Positions 1 to 7,700 are shown, counted from the stretch's first letter. The stretch is 15,731 bases of DNA from Lachnospiraceae bacterium (GCA_900766925.1 CAAFXG010000249.1:1-15731), one strand, 5' to 3'. The notes: generated from the letters alone by a model not told the origin. Program-made: numbers and translations.

Positions 1-1
1 C

Positions 2-127
2 ATTGAGGCCGACGATGCTTTTGGCGAGGGCAGCAACGTATGGACAACTCTCAACGGCATCCGCATATCACAGCCCACTCGCCCAGGATTGTATATTCAT
101 AAAGGCAAGAAGATTGTAGTGCGTTGA
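2..127 (+). CDS. C-terminal end of a probable secreted or surface protein (partial)
   Basis: An open frame enters from the left edge and stops at 125-127, giving 41 residues. The tail reads LNGIRISQPTRPGLYIHKGK followed by KIVVR. This pattern (NG.R...PT.PG.YI..GKK.V..) is typical of the short C-terminal segment of secreted Bacteroidetes proteins, similar to type IX secretion sorting tails. The rest of the protein lies outside the window, so its function cannot be told. Its stop is only seven bases before the truA start, so the two may be co-transcribed. The frame is clear; the secretion-tail reading rests on pattern recognition. Confidence 0.6.
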   Translation: MEADDAFGEGSNVWTTLNGIRISQPTRPGLYIHKGKKIVVR

Positions 128-134
128 TTAGGCA

Positions 135-863
135 ATGAGATATTTCATCACACTCAGTTATGACGGTACACCATTCCATGGATGGCAGATACAACCCAAC
201 GGCATATCCGTGCAGGAGGTGCTACAGAAAGGCCTGTCAACTATTTTGAGAAAGGAAACAGAGGTTGTAGGTGCCGGAAGAACCGACACCGGAGTGCACG
301 CCAGGACAATGGTGGCGCACTTCGACTTCGACTCTCCACTTGACTGCGGCCAGACGGCCTACAGGCTCAACCGCATCATGCCGCCCACTATCGCCATTAG
401 GAAGATAGAGAGTGTGGATGACGATATGCACGCGAGATTCTCGGCGAAGAGTCGCACCTATCACTATTACATACACACTGAGAAAGACCCCTTCTTGAGG
501 CATTACTCTTATCGCACTCCCTACGCCCTCGACTTCGACATGATGAACAAGGCTGCAGAGATACTGATGGAGTATGATGACTTCGGGGCATTTTGTAAGA
601 GTAATTCCGATGCCAAGACTACTATCTGTCATGTCACTGCCGCAAGATGGCATCAAATGTCAGAGAAGAGTTGGTATTTCGAGATCACTGCCAACAGATT
701 CCTGCGCAATATGGTGAGAGCCGTTGTGGGAACATTGGTGGAAGTGGGACGCGGGAGATTGAATTTGGAAGGATTCCGACGTGTCATTGAAGAAGGTAAG
801 CGCACAGGCGCCGGTGAGTCAATGCCGGGAAACGCGCTCTTCCTTGAAAATATTGAATACTAA
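135..863 (+). CDS. truA: tRNA pseudouridine(38-40) synthase TruA
   Basis: A 242-residue protein of normal TruA length. TruA isomerises uridines 38-40 in the anticodon arm of many tRNAs to pseudouridine in the cytoplasm. The start MRYFITLSYDGTPFHGWQ is the family N terminus, and GAGRTDTGVHA carries the catalytic aspartate (Asp51 here). Later blocks are also diagnostic: RFSAKSRTYHYYI, DDFGAFCKS, and NRFLRNMVRAVVGTLVEVGRG near the C terminus. The ATG at 135 is chosen because the family N terminus begins there. The gene appears intact. A second truA copy (15412 to past the right edge) faces it from the far end of the window and matches the last third at about 92% protein identity. Confidence 0.97.
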   Translation: MRYFITLSYDGTPFHGWQIQPNGISVQEVLQKGLSTILRKETEVVGAGRTDTGVHARTMVAHFDFDSPLDCGQTAYRLNRIMPPTIAIRKIESVDDDMHARFSAKSRTYHYYIHTEKDPFLRHYSYRTPYALDFDMMNKAAEILMEYDDFGAFCKSNSDAKTTICHVTAARWHQMSEKSWYFEITANRFLRNMVRAVVGTLVEVGRGRLNLEGFRRVIEEGKRTGAGESMPGNALFLENIEY

Positions 864-882
864 AAGACTGAAAACGTCCGCT

Positions 883-960
883 GTAGGGTCTTACCTCGTG
901 TAAGACCGCCATCTGTACAATCAATGCATACGAGCGGTCTTACACAAGGTAAGACCCTAC
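883..960. repeat. REP-like double palindrome between truA and the DMT transporter
   Basis: Two 26-bp arms (883-908 and 935-960) are inverted copies differing at one position. Each arm is itself a hairpin: GGTCTTAC at 887-894 pairs with GTAAGACC at 900-907 around a 5-nt loop, and GGTCTTAC at 936-943 pairs with GTAAGACC at 949-956. The unit can therefore form two small hairpins or one long cruciform. Paired palindromes of this kind between genes resemble REP/BIME elements. There is no clear T-tract, so a terminator role is not supported on its own. Confidence 0.75.
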
Positions 961-990
961 AAGTGGCAGTATATTAAATAAGATTAAGAT

Positions 991-1908
991 ATGTATTGGG
1001 TAATATTAGCATTTATGTCGGCAACCCTTTTGGGCTTCTACGACTCGTTTAAGAAGAAGGCATTGAAGGGCAATGCCGTCATACCGGTGTTGTTTCTCAA
1101 CACACTGTTGTCATCTGCGATATTCATTCCGTTTATCGCCATCAGTTACACGTCCGACGCTCTCGACGGAACAATATTTCACGTGGGCAGCGGCGGATGG
1201 GATATGCATAAGTTCATAGTGCTGAAGAGTTTTATCGTATTGGGCAGTTGGATATTGGGATATTTCGGTATCAAGCATTTGCCCCTGTCGATAGTCGGTC
1301 CTATCAATGCCACGCGTCCCGTGATGACTCTTGTGGGAGCGATGCTGGTGTTCGGTGAGCGACTCAATGCATGGCAATGGGCGGGAGTGACGCTTGCCGT
1401 AGTGTCGTTCATGATGTTGAGCCGCAGCGGAAAGAAGGAAGGAATCGACTTCAAGCGCGACCACTGGATATGGATGATTGTGGGAGCCGCCCTCTTGGGA
1501 GCCGTCAGTGGCCTATACGACAAATATCTTATGGCACCGGTGGAAAGCGGTGGAGCAGGACTTGACAAGATGATGGTTCAGAGTTGGTATGTGGTGTATC
1601 AATGCCTCATGATGGGAGCGATGCTCATGATTCTGTGGTGGCCAAAAAGAAAGCAGACGACACCCTTTCATTGGGATTGGAGTATCGTCTGTGTGAGTGT
1701 GTTCCTCAGTGCTGCCGACTTTGTCTATTTCTATGCGCTCACCCAACCAGAGGCAATGATCAGCATCGTCTCTATGATTCGTCGTGGCAGTGTGCTTGTG
1801 AGCTTCGCCTGTGCCGCCATATTCTTCCACGAGAAAAATCTCAAGGCCAAGGCCGTTGACCTCGCCCTTGTGCTCCTCGGAATGATATGCCTGTATATCG
1901 GGTCGTAG
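991..1908 (+). CDS. EamA/DMT-family membrane transporter
   Basis: A 305-residue, very hydrophobic protein with about ten predicted membrane segments in two halves, the layout of EamA/drug-metabolite transporters of the inner membrane. The first half ends in the recognisable block LPLSIVGPINATRPVMTLVG followed by AMLVFGERLNAWQWAGVTL. The second half repeats the pattern (SIVSMIRRGSVLVSFACAAI, FFHEKNLKAKAVDLALVLLG). A charged linker (SRSGKKEGIDFKRDH) separates the halves. The substrate cannot be inferred; relatives export metabolites, amino acids or drugs. It follows truA in the same direction, 127 bp away, with the REP-like palindrome between. A dispersed repeat starts directly after its stop codon. 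Confidence 0.9.
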   Translation: MYWVILAFMSATLLGFYDSFKKKALKGNAVIPVLFLNTLLSSAIFIPFIAISYTSDALDGTIFHVGSGGWDMHKFIVLKSFIVLGSWILGYFGIKHLPLSIVGPINATRPVMTLVGAMLVFGERLNAWQWAGVTLAVVSFMMLSRSGKKEGIDFKRDHWIWMIVGAALLGAVSGLYDKYLMAPVESGGAGLDKMMVQSWYVVYQCLMMGAMLMILWWPKRKQTTPFHWDWSIVCVSVFLSAADFVYFYALTQPEAMISIVSMIRRGSVLVSFACAAIFFHEKNLKAKAVDLALVLLGMICLYIGS

Positions 1909-1988
1909 GGATAAACGAAGGTTGATCGAACGATGATTGGGGCAGAAATATGACCACTTTTTCAGTATGGGTATGGATTCATTGTAAT
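1909..1988 (+). repeat. Dispersed repeat, copy 1 (short form)
   Basis: Right part of a repeat found three times in this window. It contains ACGAAGGTTGATCGAACGAT, then GATTGGGGCAGAA, then CTTTTTCAGTATGGGTATGG and ATTCATTGTAAT. It starts immediately after the transporter stop and lacks the left arm (ATAATCATCCTCC) present in copies 2 and 3. The 11-bp unit GAAGGATGAAC is present about two and a half times in degenerate form. It lies just upstream of the AbiEi promoter. Confidence 0.8.
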
Positions 1989-2024
1989 TATTTATGGAAT
2001 TTACAAATAATAACACATAAATAC

Positions 2025-2055
2025 TTGGACAATTAAAGAAAAGTTGCTAATTTTG
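2025..2055 (+). promoter_or_regulatory. Bacteroidetes-type promoter for the abiEi-like gene
   Basis: TAATTTTG at 2048-2055 fits the -7 consensus TAnnTTTG, and TTGG at 2025-2028 lies 19 bases upstream where the -33 TTTG element is expected. The AbiEi-like start codon at 2093 is about 30 bases beyond the expected transcription start. The consensus is established for Bacteroides sigma-A promoters; the site itself is predicted. Confidence 0.6.
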
Positions 2056-2092
2056 CACTCAAATATTCATAAATAAATACTTTCGGGCAAAT

Positions 2093-2851
2093 ATGGCAAC
2101 TTTTTCGCCTTTTTATAAGATTAGAATATTCACGTTTGATGATGTGATGAACGAGACGGGATTGTCGCGTGCAGGTACTTCAACAGCATTGGCAAGATGG
2201 CAGATGCAAGGATTACTAAAACCTGTGCGGAGGAATCTTTATGTAGCAATTAATCCATCTTCTGATACCCCCATTGCAGACAAGTATGAGTTATGTTCAC
2301 GGATTTCTGCAACGTCTTACGTGGGTTGGCATACCGCACTCGAATTCCATGGAGTGGCGCATCAACCATTTTATAACGCCTATGTTGGAAGTAAAACACG
2401 ATTTAATCAATTTAGTTTTTATGGTACAGACTATGAGTATTGTGCTGCACCTCTTGAACCGACAGAGGCCAATGGCATCATCCGTCCATTAGGAAATCCT
2501 TACGTTCGTGTATCAGATTTGGAACGCTCAATAATTGATTCTTGTGACCGAATCGAGCGTGCAGGAGGTGTGGAAGAACTGCTACATTGTATGGAGTCGG
2601 TCACTTTGTTGAACGAGGGTAAGCTTGAAAAATATCTTAGTCTTTACAATAAGGTTTTTCTATATCAAAAGGTTGGTTTCATACTCGAACAAAGCCAAGA
2701 GTATCACCATGTGAGTGACAGTTTCATAGAGATGTGCCGAACAAGAGGGGCGATATATACAAAACATCTGACGATGACAGAAAATTCCAACTTCTATCTT
2801 TGCAAGTGGAAATTATATGTACCTAAAGATTGTGTAACTGAAAACAGATAA
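2093..2851 (+). CDS. AbiEi-family antitoxin / transcriptional regulator (type IV TA)
   Basis: 252 residues. Residues ~10-55 (FTFDDVMNETGLSRAGTSTA, then LARWQMQGLLKPVRRNLYV) form the winged-helix domain typical of AbiEi antitoxins. The following block (SRISATSYVGWHTALEFHGV) and VRVSDLERSIIDSCDRIERA match the conserved C-terminal antitoxin domain. AbiEi proteins repress their own operon and counteract the AbiEii nucleotidyltransferase toxin, which blocks tRNA function, in abortive phage infection. The C terminus (KWKLYVPKD) looks native. Downstream, only the 3' end of an abiEii-like gene remains, so this antitoxin seems orphaned. It may persist as a regulator or as protection against a related toxin. 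Family assignment is fairly sure; current activity is unknown. Confidence 0.82.
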   Translation: MATFSPFYKIRIFTFDDVMNETGLSRAGTSTALARWQMQGLLKPVRRNLYVAINPSSDTPIADKYELCSRISATSYVGWHTALEFHGVAHQPFYNAYVGSKTRFNQFSFYGTDYEYCAAPLEPTEANGIIRPLGNPYVRVSDLERSIIDSCDRIERAGGVEELLHCMESVTLLNEGKLEKYLSLYNKVFLYQKVGFILEQSQEYHHVSDSFIEMCRTRGAIYTKHLTMTENSNFYLCKWKLYVPKDCVTENR

Positions 2852-3114
2852 AGAGGCTCTCGTATGCTCAAGTTCGTGCTCATCTGATGCCAGTATTGAG
2901 CCGAAAGGAAAAGTTCGACTTCAATACGATTAAGTCAGAAGTAATGAGTTTTCTGGATGATTTTTTAGTGTTCTCTGAAAACGAATACAAATTCATTGAG
3001 CATTTCAATCGTAGGGAGTACCGTCCTGACATCTTGTTTGGAGAAGGAGAGATTTCAAAACGCATAGCTTCACACCCGATGGCTTTATGGAAGTGTCGTC
3101 CTAAGGAGCAATAA
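2842..3114 (+). pseudogene. Truncated AbiEii-type nucleotidyltransferase toxin (C-terminal remnant)
   Basis: Immediately after and slightly overlapping the antitoxin gene, an open frame from 2842 to the stop at 3112-3114 reads through RAHLMPVLSRKEKFDFNTIK and ends FNRREYRPDILFGEGEISKR, then IASHPMALWK. These are features of the C-terminal helical part of AbiEii/AbiGii toxins (YxPxxLF and HPMALWK). The nucleotidyltransferase core with its GS and D-x-D residues is missing; the family is normally about 250-300 residues and fewer than 95 remain. The internal ATG at 2887 would give a 75-residue peptide without the active site. I read this as a decayed toxin; a deletion at the antitoxin-toxin junction is the simplest explanation. 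Confidence 0.7.
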
Positions 3115-3149
3115 ACTGCCTATGTGAAATATTCCTTTTCATCTTCATA

Positions 3150-3276
3150 TTATCCTCCGTAGATCCAATAATCATCCTCCAACTCCCAATCGAAGGATGA
3201 ACGAAGGTTGATCGAAGGATGATTGGGGCAGAATGTGACTACTTTTTCAGTAAAGGCACAGATTTATTCGCAATAT
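3150..3276 (+). repeat. Dispersed repeat, copy 2
   Basis: Left arm AATAATCATCCTCCAACTCC, then three 11-bp units starting at 3192 (GAAGGATGAAC, GAAGGTTGATC, GAAGGATGATT), then TGGGGCAGAATGTGACTACT, TTTTCAGTAAAGGCACAG and ATTTATTCGCAAT. The left arm AATCATCC (3170-3177) is inverted at GGATGATT (3217-3224), so the DNA or RNA could fold back. The right end covers the last codons and stop of the hepT-like gene (3264-3266). It separates the AbiE remnant from the MntA/HepT module. Confidence 0.82.
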
Positions 3277-3650
3277 TTTATTAGATAATCCACAGCATGT
3301 TTTAAAGGTGTTAAATCATTCTGAATTACATCCCATATAAAATCCACGTTTATGTCAAAATAACCGTGAGCTATGTGGTCTCTCATTCCTTTTATATTAC
3401 ACCAAGGGATTTCTGCACATTGGCATAACAGTAGTCCATTGGTCTTTGAGTCAATTTTCTTGACGCTTTCCCCAATAGCCTCAATAAGCATACAATTAGC
3501 AGCTAAGGTTTTCATGCCACCAGGTGACTTTAGAAAATCGTCTGCTTCACTGTATTCCTTATTCCATTCAAGCAAATTATCTATGGCTCCACTAATTTGC
3601 TCTAACAAATCTTTGGCTATTTCCTTCTGCTGTAAAGATATTGATTCCAT
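3264..3650 (-). CDS. hepT: HepT-like HEPN-domain toxin (RNase)
   Basis: 128 residues. The sequence ADDFLKSPGGMKTLAANCML followed by IEAIGESVKKID is characteristic of the HepT/DUF86 branch of HEPN proteins, and GMRDHIAHGYF holds the RX4HXY motif (Arg90, His95, Tyr97) that forms the RNase site. In characterised MntA/HepT pairs, HepT is the toxin and its motif tyrosine is AMPylated by MntA, which silences it; that tyrosine is present here. It is the second gene of the pair and overlaps the upstream mntA-like gene by 59 bases, so translation is probably coupled. Its stop lies inside dispersed repeat copy 2. All key residues are present, so it is likely functional. Confidence 0.88.
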   Translation of the reverse strand: MESISLQQKEIAKDLLEQISGAIDNLLEWNKEYSEADDFLKSPGGMKTLAANCMLIEAIGESVKKIDSKTNGLLLCQCAEIPWCNIKGMRDHIAHGYFDINVDFIWDVIQNDLTPLKHAVDYLIKYCE

Positions 3651-3924
3651 CTCGTTCTATTTGTTTTCTAAAAAAAGGACGAAGATTACGATGGTCACTG
3701 ATAAGGTCAACATCGCATTCCAATATGTTTCTGAGATATTCAGATGCTTCTATATAGTTGAAAAACTTTGGAGGCATCTTAACAAAAAGGTCAACATCGC
3801 TGCCTTCATGTTGTTCATTACGTGCAACAGAGCCAAAAAGCGACATAGACTGTATTCCAAACCTCGATTGCAACTCTGGGGCATGGGCTCTGATTATCTG
3901 TATGTATTCACTTCTTGTCTTCAT
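3592..3924 (-). CDS. mntA: MntA-like minimal nucleotidyltransferase antitoxin
   Basis: 110 residues, the size of a minimal nucleotidyltransferase. Residues 28-45 (SLFGSVARNEQHEGSDVD) contain the GSX10DXD active-site motif (Gly31, Ser32, Asp43, Asp45), and CDVDLIS supplies the third carboxylate (Asp73). In type VII toxin-antitoxin pairs this enzyme transfers AMP to the HEPN toxin and neutralises it. The gene comes first in the operon, as is usual, and overlaps hepT. A well-formed promoter lies just upstream on the minus strand. The start at 3924 is supported by the promoter and by the family N terminus (RSEYIQIIRAHAPEL). Confidence 0.88.
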   Translation of the reverse strand: MKTRSEYIQIIRAHAPELQSRFGIQSMSLFGSVARNEQHEGSDVDLFVKMPPKFFNYIEASEYLRNILECDVDLISDHRNLRPFFRKQIERDGINIFTAEGNSQRFVRAN

Positions 3925-3941
3925 ACTCTTGTATTTTTGCG

Positions 3942-3973
3942 CAAAAATAACAATAATATTTCATATCTCCAAA
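3942..3973 (-). promoter_or_regulatory. Bacteroidetes-type promoter for mntA-hepT
   Basis: On the minus strand, TATTTTTG (plus-strand 3942-3949) fits the -7 consensus TAnnTTTG, and TTTG (plus-strand 3970-3973) lies 20 bases upstream as the -33 element. The mntA start at 3924 follows about 17 bases later, so the leader is very short. TTTTTGCGCAAAAA (3936-3949) is also a perfect palindrome overlapping the -7 box and could be an operator. Confidence 0.65.
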
Positions 3974-4021
3974 CTTTTTGAGAAAAAAGTGCTATATTAT
4001 GTGCAAATACCTCTACAATCT

Positions 4022-4158
4022 TTATCCTCAGTAGATTCAATAATCATCCTCCAACTTCCAATCGAAGGATGAACGAAGGATGAACGAAGGATGAACGAAG
4101 GATGATTGGGGCTAAAATGTGTCTATTATTTCAGTATAGGCATAGATTTATTGTAATG
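4022..4158 (+). repeat. Dispersed repeat, copy 3 (longest)
   Basis: Left arm TTCAATAATCATCCTCCAAC, then four tandem 11-bp units at 4064-4107 (three GAAGGATGAAC and one GAAGGATGATT), then GGGGCTAAAATGTGTCT, TTTCAGTATAGGCATAG and ATTTATTGTAAT. Compared with copies 1 and 2 the unit number rises from about 2.5 to 3 to 4, showing slippage-type variation. It lies upstream of mntA and closes the toxin-antitoxin patch on the right. Confidence 0.85.
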
Positions 4159-4202
4159 CTGTAATTGTAATGCTTTGCTCTAAAGACAATGCATGTGCAG
4201 AG

Positions 4203-4290
4203 TTAGTGTAGTGTTAGTGCAGTGTTGCAACAACACTACACTAATCAAAATCTCGATAAATACAGGATTTTCTGCACGATTAGTGCAGTG
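4203..4290. promoter_or_regulatory. Four-copy TTAGTGYAGTG motif array (possible operator or recombination site)
   Basis: Copies are at 4203-4213 (+), 4214-4224 (+, directly abutting), 4234-4244 (-) and 4280-4290 (+). The first and third also form a perfect 13-bp inverted repeat (4203-4215 with 4232-4244). CTAATC (4241-4246) is inverted at 4278-4283, nested around AAAATC/GATTTT. The array lies about 90-170 bp upstream of the predicted leader promoter. Repeated sites in mixed orientation suggest binding of a dimeric regulator or a recombinase; which one is not known. Confidence 0.5.
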
Positions 4291-4375
4291 TGCAGTATTT
4301 ACAATCAAAATCCCCTTTTCTGTTAAATTCTTGTTAAAATCCCTAAAGAACTATACGACTCCCGATTATTTTTAT

Positions 4376-4383
4376 TATTTTTG
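4376..4383 (+). promoter_or_regulatory. -7 element for the leader RNA and chaperone operon
   Basis: TATTTTTG matches the Bacteroidetes -7 consensus TAnnTTTG. No TTTG lies 19-21 bases upstream, so the -33 element is weak, which would fit a promoter needing an activator. The expected start (about 4388) falls at the first paired bases of the structured RNA, which supports the site. Confidence 0.5.
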
Positions 4384-4385
4384 CA

Positions 4386-4703
4386 GTGTCAAAGCCTTGC
4401 TGAAAGCCCACAAGTGGGCAGAGGCGGGCAAGACACATATACATAAAAGGCGTAACTGTACGCTTTGGTTTGACGCTTGTGAACTTCGCACCTTCCAATT
4501 GTCTGTCAAAACAAAGCAACCAGAACGCCTCATGGGTGTATTATATACATCCCTCATTGGCATTGGCTTACACTAATGTTGATGTTGGTATTCTATATAT
4601 ACACATACGTGGGGCTTTCAGCGTTGCTCGTTTCGACAGACAGGGCAATGCGAAGGCCTACAAGCGTGGAACGAGTGACAGGACTGGCTCCACGTTCTTT
4701 TTT
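4386..4703 (+). ncRNA. Predicted structured leader RNA or stand-alone small RNA
   Basis: No real protein is visible here, but the transcript would fold well. Domain 1: GTGT (4386-4389) with ACAC (4433-4436), CTTGC (4396-4400) with GCAAG (4428-4432), inner GCCCA/TGGGC (4406-4410/4415-4419). Domain 2: GCGTA/TACGC (4450-4454/4459-4463). Domain 3: TTTGAC (4469-4474) with GTCAAA (4505-4510). Domain 4: GGGTGTAT/ATACATCCC around 4534-4553. Domain 5: ACGTGGGGCT (4607-4616) with GGCTCCACGT (4686-4695), enclosing GTTGCTCGTT (4623-4632) with AACGAGTGAC (4670-4679). Domain 5 runs straight into a T-tract. About 67 bases then separate it from the first operon gene. It could be an independent RNA of about 315 nt or a 5' leader that controls read-through. 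I cannot assign it to a named RNA family; pairings were found by eye. Confidence 0.45.
4663..4703 (+). terminator. Terminator-like hairpin with U-tract inside the leader
   Basis: AGCGTGGA (4663-4670) can pair with TCCACGTT (4689-4696) in an 8-bp stem with one G-U pair, followed by TCTTTTTT with six T at 4698-4703. The right arm can instead pair with 4607-4616. The local hairpin uses A4670 and its loop holds 4671-4679, the 3' arm of the inner long-range stem, so the two folds exclude each other. This is the geometry of an attenuator, but both folds end next to the U-tract. Confidence 0.45.
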
Positions 4704-4770
4704 GTGTATGCTAAAACAATAGAAACATGCCAGTTATGGAGTCGGCTGACAAAAAACAAAATAGCTGACG

Positions 4771-7700
4771 ATGGATATTATTATCAATAATCCTTATCGC
4801 TACTTAGGAGTTTACTCTAATTCACCTACGAAGGAGCGTGTAGCCAATAAGGGTAAGATGAATGCCTTCCTGAAAGTAGGGAGGCCGGTATCTTTTCCCT
4901 TAGACTTGCCGACACTATTACTTGGTATTGAACGTACGACAGACTCTGTTGCTCGTGCAGAGTCTGAGCTTACTCTTCCTGCAGACCAAATTAGATTTGC
5001 CCAATTTTGGTGGATGAATATGACACCACTTGACAAGATTGCATTCAACCACATGACAAGTGGCAATATCGAAATGGCGAAAACAATTTGGGATAAGAAG
5101 GATAATGTGTCTTCTCTTCAGAATAGGTTTGTGCTTTCTGCAATGAATGAAGATTGGGATTCTGCCATTTGTTTTGCAGAAAAATTGTACACTAGTTATT
5201 CAGAAGAATTTCTTTCTGCCGTTGTTGGAGAATCTATGGCATTATGTATGCCGATATGGCAGATGCTAATCGACTCTCTTGTCCATGAGGGGGTAAATAT
5301 TCTGCCATTTTTGAATATCGTAAATAATGAAGAGTGGAAAAAATATATCTCAGAAAAGACAATAACACCTCTAATAGAGGCAATTACCAATGCCGTAGAA
5401 TTAGCAAAATCATCAAGAGGCAAAAGTCCGAATGACCGATTGAAGGCAGGCCAAAAGCTAACGTCTTCAACAAAGAAAACATTGAGTCAACTTCGCAAAT
5501 GCTTGCAAGTCTCAGATATCCGTTATCAAACGATAGTGGATAAGCTGGCAACTGAAATTTTGCAATGTGGAATCGACTATTATAATGGTTCAGACGATGA
5601 TGACTGTGCTATTACGGCAATGAAGTTGCAAAAGTATGCCCTAACCATATCGGTGGGAAATATGGCAAAACAACGTTGCAAAGAGAATGTAGATATCCTA
5701 CAAAAAGTAATCGATAATTTGCCGCCTGCGGAAGTTATGGCAAACCATAAATCTATTCAGTCATTTCTTACCTTCTTTGCAATACAGCCTGAATTAATTA
5801 GCTTTTCTATTCAGTTGTTAAAAGACTGTGCACCACATATACTGAAAATAAAAGAAAAATTAGGGAAAACTCATCCGTATTACCTCAAAATCTCAACATC
5901 TATTGTCAATAATGCTCTTAATAACATTATTGCTGAAGTTAACAAAGCTCAAAACGAGGACTTCAACGCATTGAAGACTGCGCTTATTTCAGCATGGCGT
6001 GCTCAATTGTATATGGACAAATTTGACTTAGAACCAGAATACAAAGAAGGACGTTATCAAGAATGTAGAGATGCTCTCCATAAAATCATTAGTGATTGTA
6101 AAGGATTTGATAAACCAATGTTATCAATTATGTATAAATATGGTTGTGGATGGTGCAATGATTTAGACGTGTCTGACTTGGATTTGCAGACTGAGGAGGA
6201 ATGTTATCAATCATGTTGCGACCTTACTTCATATAGTACATATCTTAATAAATATCCTTCGGGTAAATATTCGATACAGGTGAAATCAAAAATAGAAATG
6301 CTTACATTTCAGGCGGCAAAAACAATTGCAGCATTGGAAAAATTCGTTCAACAATACCCTCATAGCAAGTATGTTATTCAGGCAAAGAAAAATATTGAGG
6401 AACTTAGATTTAACGGATGTAAGACTATCAGTGACTTTCAAAAATTCATAAGTGATTTCCCGAATAGTGATTTTGTGCCAAAAGCCCAAGATGAAATGAA
6501 TAAACTAATCCGTGAGGAAAATGAGCGTAAAGTAAGAATGGCTCAACAGGAAAAATCTTTATCAACTTGCAAAACTACTAATGATGTGGTCGCATTATAT
6601 GAATTAGACAAAGCAAACATTGTAGAACCTTATAAGTTTTCTTCTGTGGCTTATGAATTAGCTAAAAACGAAGATGACTATCAGCGAGTTATCTCAATAT
6701 TTGGTATTCGCTCAACTGGTGGTCAGAAAGCAAAGGCAAAAGTCGATGAAATAACAAAATATAAAAAAGAAAAGGCTGAAGCTAGAAGTAAAATGCTCAA
6801 ACGGATAATTTGGGTATCAATACTATTATTTATACTTTTAGCCATTTACTTATTTTGGGGTATAAGAGGTTTTGCTGTAGGCTGTACAATTGTCGCTTTT
6901 TTGTCCGGTTGTATGGCTATTGGAGCAATGGGAGACAATAATGGTAGTTGTGGAATGATCTTAGTCTGTGCTGCTATAGCTGCATTATTTGGTGTTTCTG
7001 CCGTAGGACTTTATGAATTGGCAGATAGCATAGAAAATGAAACTAAATCAAAAAAACTCTATGAACAAATTATTAACAATCCATCTGAAGAAACATGTAA
7101 GGATTATATTCAACGATTCTCTAATACGGATGCAGCAAATAATGTACGTAGTATTTGGCTTAGTTTGTTATTGGATTATTCAAGGGATTTTGATTATGAT
7201 TCATTCGAAGGGGCTTCTAATAGTGCCTCTTTAAGTTCAGATACTCCCATTAAGAAATTACAGGAGTTCATTTCTAAAAATGAAGGAACAGTTTATAGTA
7301 ATAAAGCTCAATCAGTGATGGAGTCTATTTGCGACTCTTTGTATCGAGTTGCAGATAATAAATCAACAGAATCAGCTTGGATACAATATCAAAAATTGGT
7401 TCCAACTGATTATTTTAAAGATTCCGAAGAGAAGATAGAAAATATAACTAATGAGAACTGGGATACAGAGTCAAAAGCATGGCAAATGGCTCTTTCTGAG
7501 AATACTATTTTCGCTTATAAAAAATACCAATCGCTATACCCAGATGGCGCACATATTGATTTATGTGAGAAGAAGTTGATAGACCTTGAAGTTTCACGAG
7601 TTTACGCAGGAGAACATGGTGCTCTGCCCCAAATGGATAGAACGGGATATGGTGGAGGTTCAACATCGTATATAACTGTAACCAACAACACATCATATAC

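Noticed and set aside
3373..4072. Plus-strand frames of about 100-200 codons opposite mntA-hepT
   Set aside because: They are antisense shadows of two genes with intact active-site motifs on the minus strand.
4064..4107. Possible CRISPR array from the 11-bp units
   Set aside because: The units are directly tandem with no unique spacers and far shorter than CRISPR repeats.
4386..4703. Known RNAs: tmRNA, RNase P RNA, SRP RNA or a named riboswitch
   Set aside because: I could not find the conserved blocks of these families, such as the RNase P core or a tRNA-like tmRNA end. Left as an unnamed structured RNA.
4193..4790. Several overlapping open frames of 60-127 codons on both strands in the leader region
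   Set aside because: They overlap each other, show no domain or sensible start context, and coincide with RNA stems. Treated as chance frames over a structured RNA.
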